In this document: piece by piece, positions 42,434-51,063 of the stretch
Position numbering within the stretch: the stretch's first letter is position 1
Layout: every line of letters starts with the position of its first letter
Assembly: GCF_900141805.1 (NCBI RefSeq)
Contig: NZ_FQYN01000007.1
Span: forward strand, 124,001-188,000
Direction: 5' to 3'
From: Hymenobacter daecheongensis DSM 21074
Lineage (GTDB): Bacteria; Bacteroidota; Bacteroidia; Cytophagales; Hymenobacteraceae
DNA length: 64,000 nt
The notes under the pieces: model-generated
Databases searched by the model: none
What the model was told of the DNA's origin: nothing
Seen by the model: only the letters and a program-made list of their open reading frames with translations
Program-made: the position numbers and the translations under genes

Positions 42434-42882
42434 GTTTTCGATGTGATTTTGGGCGGCCCCAGCCTTGTGAGCTGGGCCGGTAGTTTTGAGGGATCCTGCG
42501 GCTTCGGGCCGAATACTTTGTGAAGGCCAAGCAGCGTTACACATGGCTTTTTGGTGAGGCTGAGCATAACGGCTCAGAAGTCGGCGGAGTCATCGCAGTT
42601 CGCCGTCTATCCTAGTCCGGCGATGAATGAGCGCCATATCACCGGCCTCAACGCTGCTGTTGGGCCGCTGAAACTGACGGTTTATACCGCATTTGGCAAG
42701 CCCGTGCTGACGCGGGAAACAGGAATTGAGGCTTCCTGCTGGATGTGCACAGCTGGCCGCGTGGCACCTATTGGGTGTCGCTGGAAGGCCCACGTTCCCA
42801 CGAAAGACATCAGGTGCAGGTGCAGGTGCTGGTGCGGCAGCGGCCTGGCGCTACCCTGTTCTTTGGGGAGTTTTCTTGCTGA
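42434..42882 (+). pseudogene. Decayed copy of the T9SS-secreted propeller protein (C-terminal part)
   Basis: Translation gives GSFEGSCGFGPNTL, then TGA at 42521, then RPSSVTHGFLVRLSI and FAVYPSPAMNERHITGLNAAVG. These align with GNFQLGSTFGPFVL, GPSSPASGFWVSVKP and ISLYPNPAVDELRIGGLEQVTG of the intact gene downstream. PLKLTVYTAFGKPVLTR matches PLKLTVYTALGKPVLTR. Near 42727 the frame shifts by one, after which LLDVHSWPRGTYWVSLEGPRSHERH matches LEVRDWQRGTYWVTLEGEFIHERH. There is therefore one in-frame stop and one frameshift: the 3' remnant of a tandem paralogue whose first 400 codons are gone. Confidence 0.8.
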
Positions 42883-42965
42883 AAGCCTGACGTATCGAAG
42901 GAAAGTGCAGCTCAATTTTACCCCGGTCTGGGCCTGGGTATTGGTTTAACCTTTCATCTAATGCA

Positions 42966-44627
42966 ATGAAAAATCTCCTGCTTACGCTGTGTTGTGTGTT
43001 CGGTGCAACGCTTCCCGGTTTGGGTCAAATAGGCTGGGCGGCGGCCCGGGCTCTGAGAGAAGTAGCGGTAACCAGTGTAGTAGCCGACCCTGGCAGCCGC
43101 GACACCTTCGTGACGGGCAGCTTTTCTTCGCAAATCAGCTTCACCTCGCCTTACCCTAGTGGTAACGTTGCTCTGGTTCCCGCCGGACGAACAGATGTGT
43201 TCCTTGCCCGCCTCGATTCCGTTGGCAACCTGCGGTGGGCCCGGCAGGTGGGCGGCTCCGGAGCCACGGCACACGGTGCCAGTATTACCGTCGACAACCG
43301 CGGGGGCCTGTACGTAGTTGGCTCATGCACGGGTACGCTGACGGTAAATACCGGCCCTACCAGCGTCGTGGCGTCCCCGATTTTCGCGGCGGTGCTGGTA
43401 CTGCGTTGCCGGGCCACCAACGGTACTACCGTCTGGAGCCGCAGCGTGGGCAGCAGCGGTGATTACTCAACCGGCGAAACCATTGCCATGAGGCCCGGGG
43501 GCTCAGTGTTCTACATAGGTGGGCGTCTGGGCGGCGGCACTATGTCTTTTGCCCCGCTCAGCGTCCTGGCCGAGCGACGCTCCGGCTACGTGGCTGCTTA
43601 CACCACCGCGGGGGCCGCCCTCTGGGTGCGCCTCTGCGACAATGATGGGGGCCTGTGGGGCTCCAGCGTGCAGGAGCTAGCCGTAGATGGGAGTGGCTGC
43701 TATGCCACCGGCTTTTTTAGTACGGCCATGGAACTGGGCGGTTTGTCCTTGCCCAATAGCGCTACTATCAGCCAAACCTTCGTGGCGCGGCTGGATCCCG
43801 GCAGTGGGGCCGCCGTCTGGTTGAAAGCCAGTAAAGCCGCGGTGGTGGGGTCGCTTTTCAGCCACGTTTCGCGCGGCAGCGGTCTGGCGGTGAGGGGAGG
43901 GGCCTGCTACGTGGGCGGTACCTTCAAAGGCATGGAGCTATTCGGGAGCTATGGCCTTACAGCAGGCCCCAATCTGACTGGCTATCTGGCGCGCTATAAT
44001 GCTGCCACCGGCGACGTACTCTGGATCAAGCCCCTGGGTTTCACTTCTCTGGCGTTCGGCTACACCAACACCTTTGTAAAAGTGGCCGCGAATGGTGCCC
44101 GCGTGGTGGCGGCGTGGGGTGCCGAGGCTCCCGTTCGCTATTCGCTGCTGGCTTCGCACGCGCCCAATGGTACGTATCAGTGGAGCGTAACCTCTGGTGG
44201 AGCAGGCAATAGTGGTGCTTCCGATGTAGCGTTGCGGCCGGACGACGCGGCAGCATATTGGACCGGTAATTTTCAGCTGGGTAGCACCTTCGGGCCCTTT
44301 GTGTTAGTGGGGCCGAGCAGTCCGGCCAGTGGGTTCTGGGTCAGCGTGAAGCCCGTTGTATCCGGGAAGCTTCTACCAGGAATGCCCGCCGAACGGATTT
44401 CTTTGTACCCAAATCCAGCGGTGGATGAGTTGCGCATCGGCGGCCTGGAGCAGGTCACGGGCCCGCTCAAGCTAACGGTATACACCGCCCTCGGCAAGCC
44501 CGTGCTGACGCGTATGCTGGATACAGCCGGCCTCACGCTGGAAGTGCGCGACTGGCAGCGCGGTACTTACTGGGTGACGTTGGAAGGAGAATTTATCCAC
44601 GAGCGGCACCTGGTTCAGGTGCGGTAG
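42966..44627 (+). CDS. T9SS-secreted beta-propeller-like protein with type A sorting domain
   Basis: 553 residues with a signal peptide (MKNLLLTLCCVFGATLPGLG). The body has repeated strands ending in W: LRWARQVGGSGA, TVWSRSVGSSGD, ALWVRLCDNDG, AVWLKASKAA, VLWIKPLG and YQWSVTSGGAG, each near G-x-x-Y/V-V-G-S/T-F, as in SBBP-type propellers. Residues about 478-553 are a T9SS C-terminal sorting domain: ISLYPNPAVDELRI, LKLTVYTALGKPVLTR and WQRGTYWVTLEG. The product is exported, then passed through the T9SS and fixed to the surface or released. Ligand unknown. A decayed copy precedes it. Confidence 0.85.
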   Translation: MKNLLLTLCCVFGATLPGLGQIGWAAARALREVAVTSVVADPGSRDTFVTGSFSSQISFTSPYPSGNVALVPAGRTDVFLARLDSVGNLRWARQVGGSGATAHGASITVDNRGGLYVVGSCTGTLTVNTGPTSVVASPIFAAVLVLRCRATNGTTVWSRSVGSSGDYSTGETIAMRPGGSVFYIGGRLGGGTMSFAPLSVLAERRSGYVAAYTTAGAALWVRLCDNDGGLWGSSVQELAVDGSGCYATGFFSTAMELGGLSLPNSATISQTFVARLDPGSGAAVWLKASKAAVVGSLFSHVSRGSGLAVRGGACYVGGTFKGMELFGSYGLTAGPNLTGYLARYNAATGDVLWIKPLGFTSLAFGYTNTFVKVAANGARVVAAWGAEAPVRYSLLASHAPNGTYQWSVTSGGAGNSGASDVALRPDDAAAYWTGNFQLGSTFGPFVLVGPSSPASGFWVSVKPVVSGKLLPGMPAERISLYPNPAVDELRIGGLEQVTGPLKLTVYTALGKPVLTRMLDTAGLTLEVRDWQRGTYWVTLEGEFIHERHLVQVR

Positions 44628-44667
44628 CTCAACTTTGGCTTGCCACCAGCCTGCGGCCCGACGCCAT

Positions 44668-45249
44668 TTAGCCGACGCCAAACTTCTGCAACTCCTCCCA
44701 TACCCGGTGCACCGGTAGGCCCATCACGTTGAAGTAGGAGCCTTCCAGCCGCGTTACGGCCACCATTCCGATCCAGTCCTGCGCGCCGTAGGCCCCGGCT
44801 TTGTCCAGGGGCTGGTAGGTGCGCACGTAGAAGTCGATTTCGCTGGGGGAGAGGGCGCGGAAATGCACCTGCGTCCGGTCGGAGAAGACGGTACGGCGGC
44901 CGTCGCCGTGCAGCAGGCACACGCCGGTATACACGTCGTGGGCGCGGCCCTGCAGGCGGGTGAGCATGGCGCGGGCTTCGGCTTCGTCGGCGGGCTTGTT
45001 GAGCACGTCGTCGTCGAGGCACACGATGGTATCGGCGGTCAGCAGCACTTCGTCGGGAGCCAGGTCGGGGCGGTAGGCCTCAGCTTTGTGGGCGGCCAGA
45101 AACTCGGCTACTTCGGCCCGGTGCAGGTGGGGCGGATACGTTTCGTCCACCTCGCGCAGCCGGATTTCATAGCTAAGGCCCAGCTCGGTGAGCAGCTGCC
45201 GGCGGCGCGGCGAGTTAGAGGCCAGGATTAAACGGGGAGTGGAAGACAT
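44668..45249 (-). CDS. maf: Maf family nucleotide pyrophosphatase
   Basis: Hydrolyses modified or canonical NTPs to NMPs, keeping dTTP/UTP-type errors out of nucleic acids. 193 residues with LILASNSPRRRQLLTELGL at the N-terminus, the catalytic Asp in LLTADTIVCLDDDVLNKP, RLQGRAHDVYTGVCLL and the C-terminal AYGAQDWIGMVAVTRLEGSYFNVMGLPV. Its first 35 bases overlap the end of the DUF1015 gene, so the two are translationally coupled. Confidence 0.95.
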   Translation of the reverse strand: MSSTPRLILASNSPRRRQLLTELGLSYEIRLREVDETYPPHLHRAEVAEFLAAHKAEAYRPDLAPDEVLLTADTIVCLDDDVLNKPADEAEARAMLTRLQGRAHDVYTGVCLLHGDGRRTVFSDRTQVHFRALSPSEIDFYVRTYQPLDKAGAYGAQDWIGMVAVTRLEGSYFNVMGLPVHRVWEELQKFGVG

Positions 45250-46537
45250 GGTCGTAATCGTCGTCGCGGATGGAGGTGAAAAGGAAGCCGCCGATGGTTT
45301 TGGGGTAAAAGAACGTCGATTTGGGCGGCATCACGGCCCCGGAGTGGCACACGCGCTCCACCTCGTCCATCGTCACCTCGTTCACGATGAAGGCGGCGCG
45401 GGCCTCGCCCCGGTCTACGCGGCTCAGGCACTCGGGGAAGATGCGCACGTAGGCCACGCCCGGCCAGGCCCGCTGCGCGTCGGGCCCGATGATGCCCAGC
45501 ACTTTTTCCAGCACGAAGAAGTGCAGCACCGTCAGATCCAGCGCCTTTACCGCCTCAGTCGTGTCCCAGCTCAGCTGCTCGTGCACCTCGGGCCGCAGGC
45601 GCAGCTTGTAAGCTTGCCCGCTCAGATACAGCCCGAAAGCCCACTGCTTGCCGGCCAGCAGCTCGGGCAGGGCATAGGCATCTTCTTTGGGCACCACGGT
45701 AAAATACGGCTCCAGGCGGCTTAGAAACTCCTCGTCCGTGAGCTGGCCGGGCAACTCCAGCAGTAGCCGGTGGGTGGGCAGAATGCGCAGGTCGTCGGCG
45801 GCGGCGTTGGTGAGGTACATCAGGTGGAAGTTCCACGGCTCGCGGCCGGTAGCGGCGGGGTCGGCGGCCAGCCGGGCCTGCCGGTAGGCCAGCGAGCCTT
45901 CGTAGCGGTGGTGACCGTCGGCCAGAATCACCTCGCGCGGGGCCAGCAGCTGCTGAAACCGCCGGATCACGGCCGCGTCCTGAATCACGGCCAGCACGTC
46001 GCGCGCGCCCTGGTAGTCTTCCTCCGTTTCGTAGAGCGGGCTCTGGATGGCCTCGTCGAGGTAGCGCTCCAGCTCAAAATTGTCGTCGCGGTAGAGGCCG
46101 TGGGTGGCGCTGGTTTCAAACTGGGTGCGGGCCAGCAGCTCGGCGCGGTCGTTTACGGCGGCGGGCAGCGTGTTTTCGTGGCGCAGTACCACGTTTTCGG
46201 CCCAGTCGTAGGCCCGGATGTGGCACATGAAGCCCTTGCGGCAGTATTCGCGCGGACTGCCCGGCAGCCGGAAATACTGGTAGTAGGCATAGATGCCCGG
46301 CAGCTCGTCCTGCCGCAGCACGCCCGTTTTTTGCCACTCCGTGAGCCGCTCCAGCGCCGCGCCGGCCGCATCCTCACCCCGCGGCACCGACAAATGAATG
46401 CTGTTCAGCGGATTGCGGTACAGCGCCTCCCGCTGCTTCTCTGACACCACATCAAACAGCGGCGACACATACTCATCAATCCGCGCACTCAGCTCGGTAT
46501 TATAGCGCCAGCCACGAACAGGTTGAATTTCAGCCAC
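45215..46537 (-). CDS. DUF1015 family protein
   Basis: 440 residues, soluble. The start MAEIQPVRGWRYNTELSARIDEYVSPLFDVV and the blocks NSIHLSVPRGED, ILADGHHRYEGSLAYR and LTVLHFFVLEKVLGI identify DUF1015. Members are usually near serine or lipid genes and their function is unknown. It overlaps maf by 35 bases. Immediately upstream is a TTGAAT-type repeat. Confidence 0.92.
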   Translation of the reverse strand: MAEIQPVRGWRYNTELSARIDEYVSPLFDVVSEKQREALYRNPLNSIHLSVPRGEDAAGAALERLTEWQKTGVLRQDELPGIYAYYQYFRLPGSPREYCRKGFMCHIRAYDWAENVVLRHENTLPAAVNDRAELLARTQFETSATHGLYRDDNFELERYLDEAIQSPLYETEEDYQGARDVLAVIQDAAVIRRFQQLLAPREVILADGHHRYEGSLAYRQARLAADPAATGREPWNFHLMYLTNAAADDLRILPTHRLLLELPGQLTDEEFLSRLEPYFTVVPKEDAYALPELLAGKQWAFGLYLSGQAYKLRLRPEVHEQLSWDTTEAVKALDLTVLHFFVLEKVLGIIGPDAQRAWPGVAYVRIFPECLSRVDRGEARAAFIVNEVTMDEVERVCHSGAVMPPKSTFFYPKTIGGFLFTSIRDDDYDHVFHSPFNPGL

Positions 46538-46544
46538 TAAGAAA

Positions 46545-46665
46545 GGTTGAATTTTGAATTTTAAATGTTGAATGGCCCGGGATAATTAAGTTGAGATGCT
46601 GAAGAAGATGAGTGCCTGCGCCTGCCATTCATTCACCATTCAACACTCAAAACTCAGCATTGCCT
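46545..46665. repeat. TTGAAT-type AT-rich repeats, copies 3 and 4 (inverted pair)
   Basis: GGTTGAATTTTGAATTTTAAATGTTGAATGG at 46545-46575 and its inverse theme CATTCACCATTCAACACTCAAAACTCAGCATT near 46629-46662 flank about 55 unrelated bases. The first lies 8 bases before the DUF1015 start, the second against the pdxH stop. No gene is seen between them. Confidence 0.5.
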
Positions 46666-47314
46666 ACGGCGCGAGGCGGCTCAGCTTCCAGGTCTGGCCC
46701 GTTCGCTCGTACACAATCCGGTCGTGGAGGCGGGAGGGGCGGCCCTGCCAGAACTCCACGCGGTGGGGGCGCAGAATGTAGCCGCCCCAGTGCGCGGGCC
46801 GGGGCAACGGCTGCTGGCCCGCAAACTGCGCCTCCACGGCCTGCTCGCGCTGCTCCAGCTCCTGCCGGCTCCCGATGGGCTGGCTCTGCGGCGAGGCCCA
46901 AGCGCCCACCTGGCTGCCGTGCGGCCGGCTCTGAAAATATTCGGTGGAGAGGCTTTCCGGGGCTTTTTCTACCCGGCCCTCCACGCGCACCTGCCGCTCC
47001 AGGCCGGGCCAGAAAAAGGTGAGGGCGGCCAGCGGCTGCGCGGCCAGATCGTGGCCTTTGCGGCTGTCGTAGTTGGTGTAAAACAAAAAACCATCGTCGT
47101 CGGGCAACCCTTTCAGCAGCACGATGCGCGCCGAAGGCTGGCCGGTTTCGTCCACCGTGGCCAGGGTCATGGCGGTGGGCTCGTCGAGGCGGGCCTGCAG
47201 GGCTTCGTCGAGCCACACCCGGAACTGGGCCACGGCGGCGGGCAGCACGTCGGTTTCGGAAAGCGTCCGTTGAGCGTAGGTCTGGCGCAGGTCGGCCAGC
47301 TGTTGGTCAGTCAT
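46664..47314 (-). CDS. pdxH: Pyridoxamine 5'-phosphate oxidase
   Basis: The FMN enzyme that makes pyridoxal 5'-phosphate (vitamin B6) from pyridoxamine/pyridoxine phosphate. 216 residues: the N-terminus [20 protein letters not shown], then [43 protein letters not shown] (FMN-binding) and the C-terminal PdxH_C part [31 protein letters not shown] 47314 is preferred to the open frame to 47455. It is divergent from algH. Confidence 0.96.
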   Translation of the reverse strand: MTDQQLADLRQTYAQRTLSETDVLPAAVAQFRVWLDEALQARLDEPTAMTLATVDETGQPSARIVLLKGLPDDDGFLFYTNYDSRKGHDLAAQPLAALTFFWPGLERQVRVEGRVEKAPESLSTEYFQSRPHGSQVGAWASPQSQPIGSRQELEQREQAVEAQFAGQQPLPRPAHWGGYILRPHRVEFWQGRPSRLHDRIVYERTGQTWKLSRLAP

Positions 47315-47541
47315 GCTTGGTTGAATAGGAGCGATGAAAGCGGAAGGGAAGCCCGCCCGGCAATTCGGGCCGCAAGGTAACACAATGAGGGCAGGCGAGG
47401 GAACCCAACCGTTGGCCGCGAACGTAAGGATATTCCGGCCCGCCCGACAACCCAATCCCGCGGCTTTCTGTTCTGATCAGCCGGCTGCCCGACCAGCTGG
47501 CGCCCCGCCCCCGCATTTCTCATTTCTAGCCTTCCTTTGTT

Positions 47542-48108
47542 ATGCCCCGGCTCCGCGACGGTAGTTTGCTGATTTCCCAGCCCTTTCTGGGCGACCCCAA
47601 CTTCGAGCGGACCGTGGTGCTGATGTGCCGCCATTCGGACGAGGAGGGCTCTTTTGGGCTGGTCCTGAACCGCGACTCCACCCTGCGCCTGGGCGACGTG
47701 CTGGAGCTGCCCGGCGGCGATGCCTCGCCCGCGGCCGGCCTGCCGCTGGGCCTGGGCGGCCCCGTGCAGCCCGATACGCTGCACTACCTGCACCACCGCC
47801 CCGACATCCCGCACGCCGTGGATCTGGGCCAGCAGGTGTACTGGGGCGGCGACTTCGGTGTGCTGCTCGGCCTGCTGCTCAGCGGCGAGCTGGGCCCCGA
47901 CGATGTACGCCTGTATGTGGGCTATTCGGGCTGGACGGCGGGGCAGCTGGGAGAGGAAGTCAAGGAAAATGTTTGGATAGTGCATCCTAATGCTGCCGGG
48001 AAAGTATTTACTTTGGATAATGATGCCTTTTGGCGCGCGATTCTGCGCGAAAAAGGCGGCCGCTTCCGCGTCCTGTCCAACTACCCCACGGACCCTCGCC
48101 TCAACTGA
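47542..48108 (+). CDS. YqgE/AlgH family protein
   Basis: 188 residues fitting the DUF179/YqgE fold: LRDGSLLISQPFLGDPNFERTVVLMCRHSDEEGSFGLVLNR, GLPLGLGGPVQPDTLHYLH and YVGYSGWTAGQLGEEVKENVWIV. Annotations in other genomes name it AlgH, but no regulatory role has been shown outside Pseudomonas. Cytoplasmic. The DUF349 gene follows after 60 bases. Confidence 0.92.
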   Translation: MPRLRDGSLLISQPFLGDPNFERTVVLMCRHSDEEGSFGLVLNRDSTLRLGDVLELPGGDASPAAGLPLGLGGPVQPDTLHYLHHRPDIPHAVDLGQQVYWGGDFGVLLGLLLSGELGPDDVRLYVGYSGWTAGQLGEEVKENVWIVHPNAAGKVFTLDNDAFWRAILREKGGRFRVLSNYPTDPRLN

Positions 48109-48168
48109 CGTATTCTTTCGCCTTCGCGCCTCCACTGCCGTTTTTTCGCGGCCTTTCTCCTTTGATCT

Positions 48169-50628
48169 ATGCTACCCGAAAACGATAACGCCGCCCCCAA
48201 CCAGTCCGAACAGCCCGAGGAGTCGCCGATGAGCATCCTGGAGCGCCGCCTGGCCGAAATTCAGTCGCGCCAGCCCGCGGCGGCGGCCCCCGCCCAGCCC
48301 ACGCCCGCTACGCCTGCCCCCGATTCGGCCGCCGAAGCCACTATTGCCTCTACCACCACCGACGAAATAACGGAGCGCCCGGCCCAAGGTGCCGCCACTG
48401 CCCCCGGCGAGCCCGCCGGAGCTGGCACCGCTGAAGCTTCGGCCGATGCCACGCCAGCCGCTGAGCCTATCAGCGCGTCCATCCCGGAGCCTGCGGTTTC
48501 GGAGCCGCTGGCCCGCGCCGAAGACCATTACGGCAGCAGTAACCCAGGCGTGGAAAGCGCCCACGCCGCCGAAGCCGCCGCCCAGCCCGCCAGCGCCGCT
48601 ATGCCGATCAGCGTGGAGCCTGAAGCCCTTCCTGCCGCTGAAATGCCGGCTACGGCCGCCGCCTCTTTCACTCCCGAGCCGGAAGCGCTGCCCAGTGCCG
48701 ATGCCCCCGCGCCGTCGCACACGGAAGGCGTGGAGCCCGCCACGGCTTTCCCGCTGAAAACCGCCGAGGATATCGACGCGGCCCCGCTGGCCGTAGCCTC
48801 GCTGCCCACGTCGGCCAATGCGTCGGCTACCGAAGCTGCCGCGGAGGCCGCGGCTTTTTCCGCTACGGAAGAGGAAGAAGAGTACGTGCCCGAAACGCCC
48901 GCGCCCGACTTCGCTCACCTCGATTTGCCCAGCCAGGCCGCGCACCTGCTGGCCCTGCTGCGCCGCGCCGATGCCCGCCAGAACCGCAAGCAGATCTTCG
49001 ACCTGCACCGCCAGTACGAAACCGCCATCAGCGCCGACCGCACCGCGGCTCGCCAGCGCTTCACGGAGCAGGGCGGCGAGGGCGACGACTTCGCTTACAC
49101 CGGCCCCGAGGGCCACGCCGAGCTGACCAAAGCCCTGCAGGAATTCCGCGAAAGCCGCGCCCGCGACGCGAAGGCCGAGGATGAGAACCGCGCCAAGAAC
49201 CTGGCCCACAAGCAGTATTTGCTCTCGCAGTTGCGACAATTGATAGAGTCGGCCGAAACCAAGGACAGCTCGGTGCGCATCAAAACGCTGCAAACCGACT
49301 GGAAAGCCACCGGCCCCGTGCCCCAGAAAGACGCGCAGGAGTTGTGGAACAGCTACCACGCGCTGCTGGACATGTATTACAACAACCGCGGCCTGTTCTT
49401 CGAAATGAAGGAGCTGGACCGGCGGCGCAACCTGGAGGCCAAGGAAGGGCTGGTGCAGCGCGCCGAGGCCCTGGCCCAGCAGCCCAGCATCAATAAAGCG
49501 CTGCAGGAGTTGCGCCAGTTGCACGAAGACTGGAAGCACATCGGCCCCGTGCCCAACGAGCAGCGCGACCCAATCTGGAACCGCTTTCTGGCCGCTTCGG
49601 AAGTCATTCATGACCGCAAAAAAGAATTCCTGAACGCCCGCACGGCCCAGGAAACGGCCAACCTGACCCGCAAAACGGCTATTCTGGAGCAGATCAAGCC
49701 CTACGCCGAGTTCGAGACGGAGCGCGTGAATGAGTGGCGCGCCAAAACCGATGAGCTGCAGAAGCTGAAAGAAGAATGGGATGCCGCCGGCCTGGTGCCC
49801 CGCGACAAAGCCGAGCAGCTTAACAAGCAGTTCTGGGGCGCTTACAAGGGCTTTTTCCAGCGCAAAAACCAGTTCTTCAAATCCCTGGACGAGGAGAAAA
49901 ATGCCAACCTGAAGCGCAAGTTGGAACTGTGCGAGCAGGCCGAGGCCGCCCTGGTGAATCCTAACTGGGAAGAGGGCCGCGAAATCGTAATTCGGCTGCA
50001 GAAGGAGTGGAAGCTCATCGGCCGCGTACCGGAAAAGCAGTCGGATAAGGTCTGGAACCGCTTCCGCACGGCCTGCGACGGGTTCTTTGAGCGCAAAAAC
50101 GAAGAGGCCAAGCAGCGTGTGCAGCAGGCTCAGCAGGTGTCGCAGGAGCAGGCCACGCACCTCGACCGGGTGGCCGAGGCCGTGGCCGCCCTCACTACCG
50201 ATGAACCCGGAACGCTGGCCGGCTTCCAGCAGCACGTAGCCGACTGGCGCGCCTTCGATGGCGCAGCCGGCGGGGCGCGGGGTGCTTCGGAGCGGGCCGA
50301 GGAGAAATTCCAGTCGCTGATGGGTAAGTACCTGGACGCGGTGCCCGGCCTGTCATACGCCGAGCGCACGGATCTGCTGTTTCAGCTGCAGGTCGAGCGC
50401 CTCAAGTCGAGCCCCGACTCGCAGCAGGCGCTCTACAAGAGGGAGCAGACCCTGCGCCGCGACATCAACGAGCTGGAAAACGACATCGCCACGCTGCAAA
50501 CCAACCTAGAGTTCTTCGCCCGCTCCAAAAACGCCAGCCAGCTGCGCGAGGAGTACCAGGGCCGCATCGACGAGGCCAAAACCCGCATTGAGGGCCTGAA
50601 GCGCCAGCTGAAAATAGTGCGCAGCTAG
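48169..50628 (+). CDS. DUF349 repeat protein with disordered acidic N-terminus
   Basis: 819 residues in two parts. The first 240 are Ala/Pro/Glu/Ser-rich (AAAPAQPTPATPAPDSAAEA) and probably unfolded. From about 260, helical DUF349 repeats are recognisable by a recurring W-K/E-x-[IVT]-[GA]-x-V-[PRK]: LQTDWKATGPVPQKDA.., LHEDWKHIGPVPNEQRD, LKEEWDAAGLVPRDKAEQ and LQKEWKLIGRVPEKQSD, each followed by a W/F-x-R/N-F helix. The protein ends in a coiled coil (LENDIATLQTNLEFFARS). Its function is unknown; its size is normal for Bacteroidota. Terminator follows. Confidence 0.9.
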   Translation: MLPENDNAAPNQSEQPEESPMSILERRLAEIQSRQPAAAAPAQPTPATPAPDSAAEATIASTTTDEITERPAQGAATAPGEPAGAGTAEASADATPAAEPISASIPEPAVSEPLARAEDHYGSSNPGVESAHAAEAAAQPASAAMPISVEPEALPAAEMPATAAASFTPEPEALPSADAPAPSHTEGVEPATAFPLKTAEDIDAAPLAVASLPTSANASATEAAAEAAAFSATEEEEEYVPETPAPDFAHLDLPSQAAHLLALLRRADARQNRKQIFDLHRQYETAISADRTAARQRFTEQGGEGDDFAYTGPEGHAELTKALQEFRESRARDAKAEDENRAKNLAHKQYLLSQLRQLIESAETKDSSVRIKTLQTDWKATGPVPQKDAQELWNSYHALLDMYYNNRGLFFEMKELDRRRNLEAKEGLVQRAEALAQQPSINKALQELRQLHEDWKHIGPVPNEQRDPIWNRFLAASEVIHDRKKEFLNARTAQETANLTRKTAILEQIKPYAEFETERVNEWRAKTDELQKLKEEWDAAGLVPRDKAEQLNKQFWGAYKGFFQRKNQFFKSLDEEKNANLKRKLELCEQAEAALVNPNWEEGREIVIRLQKEWKLIGRVPEKQSDKVWNRFRTACDGFFERKNEEAKQRVQQAQQVSQEQATHLDRVAEAVAALTTDEPGTLAGFQQHVADWRAFDGAAGGARGASERAEEKFQSLMGKYLDAVPGLSYAERTDLLFQLQVERLKSSPDSQQALYKREQTLRRDINELENDIATLQTNLEFFARSKNASQLREEYQGRIDEAKTRIEGLKRQLKIVRS

Positions 50629-50648
50629 CAGTAGTCAGGTAAAAAATC

Positions 50649-50680
50649 AAAAAAAGGCATCCGTTGGGATGCCTTTTTTT
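50649..50680 (+). terminator. Terminator after the DUF349 gene
   Basis: A perfect 14-bp stem (AAAAAAAGGCATCC 50649-50662 with 50667-50680) around a GTTG tetraloop ends in seven T residues. Confidence 0.92.
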
Positions 50681-50825
50681 ATTGGGTTCGTCGGCTGGGG
50701 CATTGGTTTCACAACTGGCTTTGATTCAGTCAAAAAACGTCCTTGCCGTAAGACATTACGGCGATATTCGAGGGCCGGCAACGAGGGCAAGCCAATTGAA
50801 AAACGAAAAAATATCCCTTTACTGA

Positions 50826-50855
50826 TTGCAGATTCCATCCGGATGGCTAGTTTTG
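50826..50855 (+). promoter_or_regulatory. Full Bacteroidota-type promoter for tRNA-Thr
   Basis: TTG (50826-50828), a 19-base spacer and TAGTTTTG (50848-50855) match TTG-N19-TAnnTTTG exactly. The start would fall near 50862, six bases before the mature tRNA end at 50868. Confidence 0.82.
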
Positions 50856-50867
50856 CACCACCAATTC

Positions 50868-50940
<73 letters not shown>

Positions 50941-50953
50941 CATTTTTACCGTT

Positions 50954-50990
50954 AAAAAACCCCGTTTCTGATTCAGTAACGGGGTTTTTT
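50954..50990 (+). terminator. Terminator of tRNA-Thr
   Basis: A perfect 13-bp stem (AAAAAACCCCGTT 50954-50966 with AACGGGGTTTTTT 50978-50990) ends in six T residues. Confidence 0.9.
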
Positions 50991-51063
50991 AGTGCAGGTT
51001 GTGGCTTGAGCAGCTACCTAATTCGGTAGCTTTTGCACTTCTGTACTTTGGGTTTGCACCGCT

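Noticed and set aside
42355..42567. 70-residue open frame on the minus strand
   Set aside because: It covers the decayed T9SS gene remnant on the other strand and the AT-rich gap; it matches nothing recognised.
48172..50235. 687-residue open frame on the minus strand
   Set aside because: Antisense of the DUF349 gene; Gly/Arg/Leu-rich, no domain visible.
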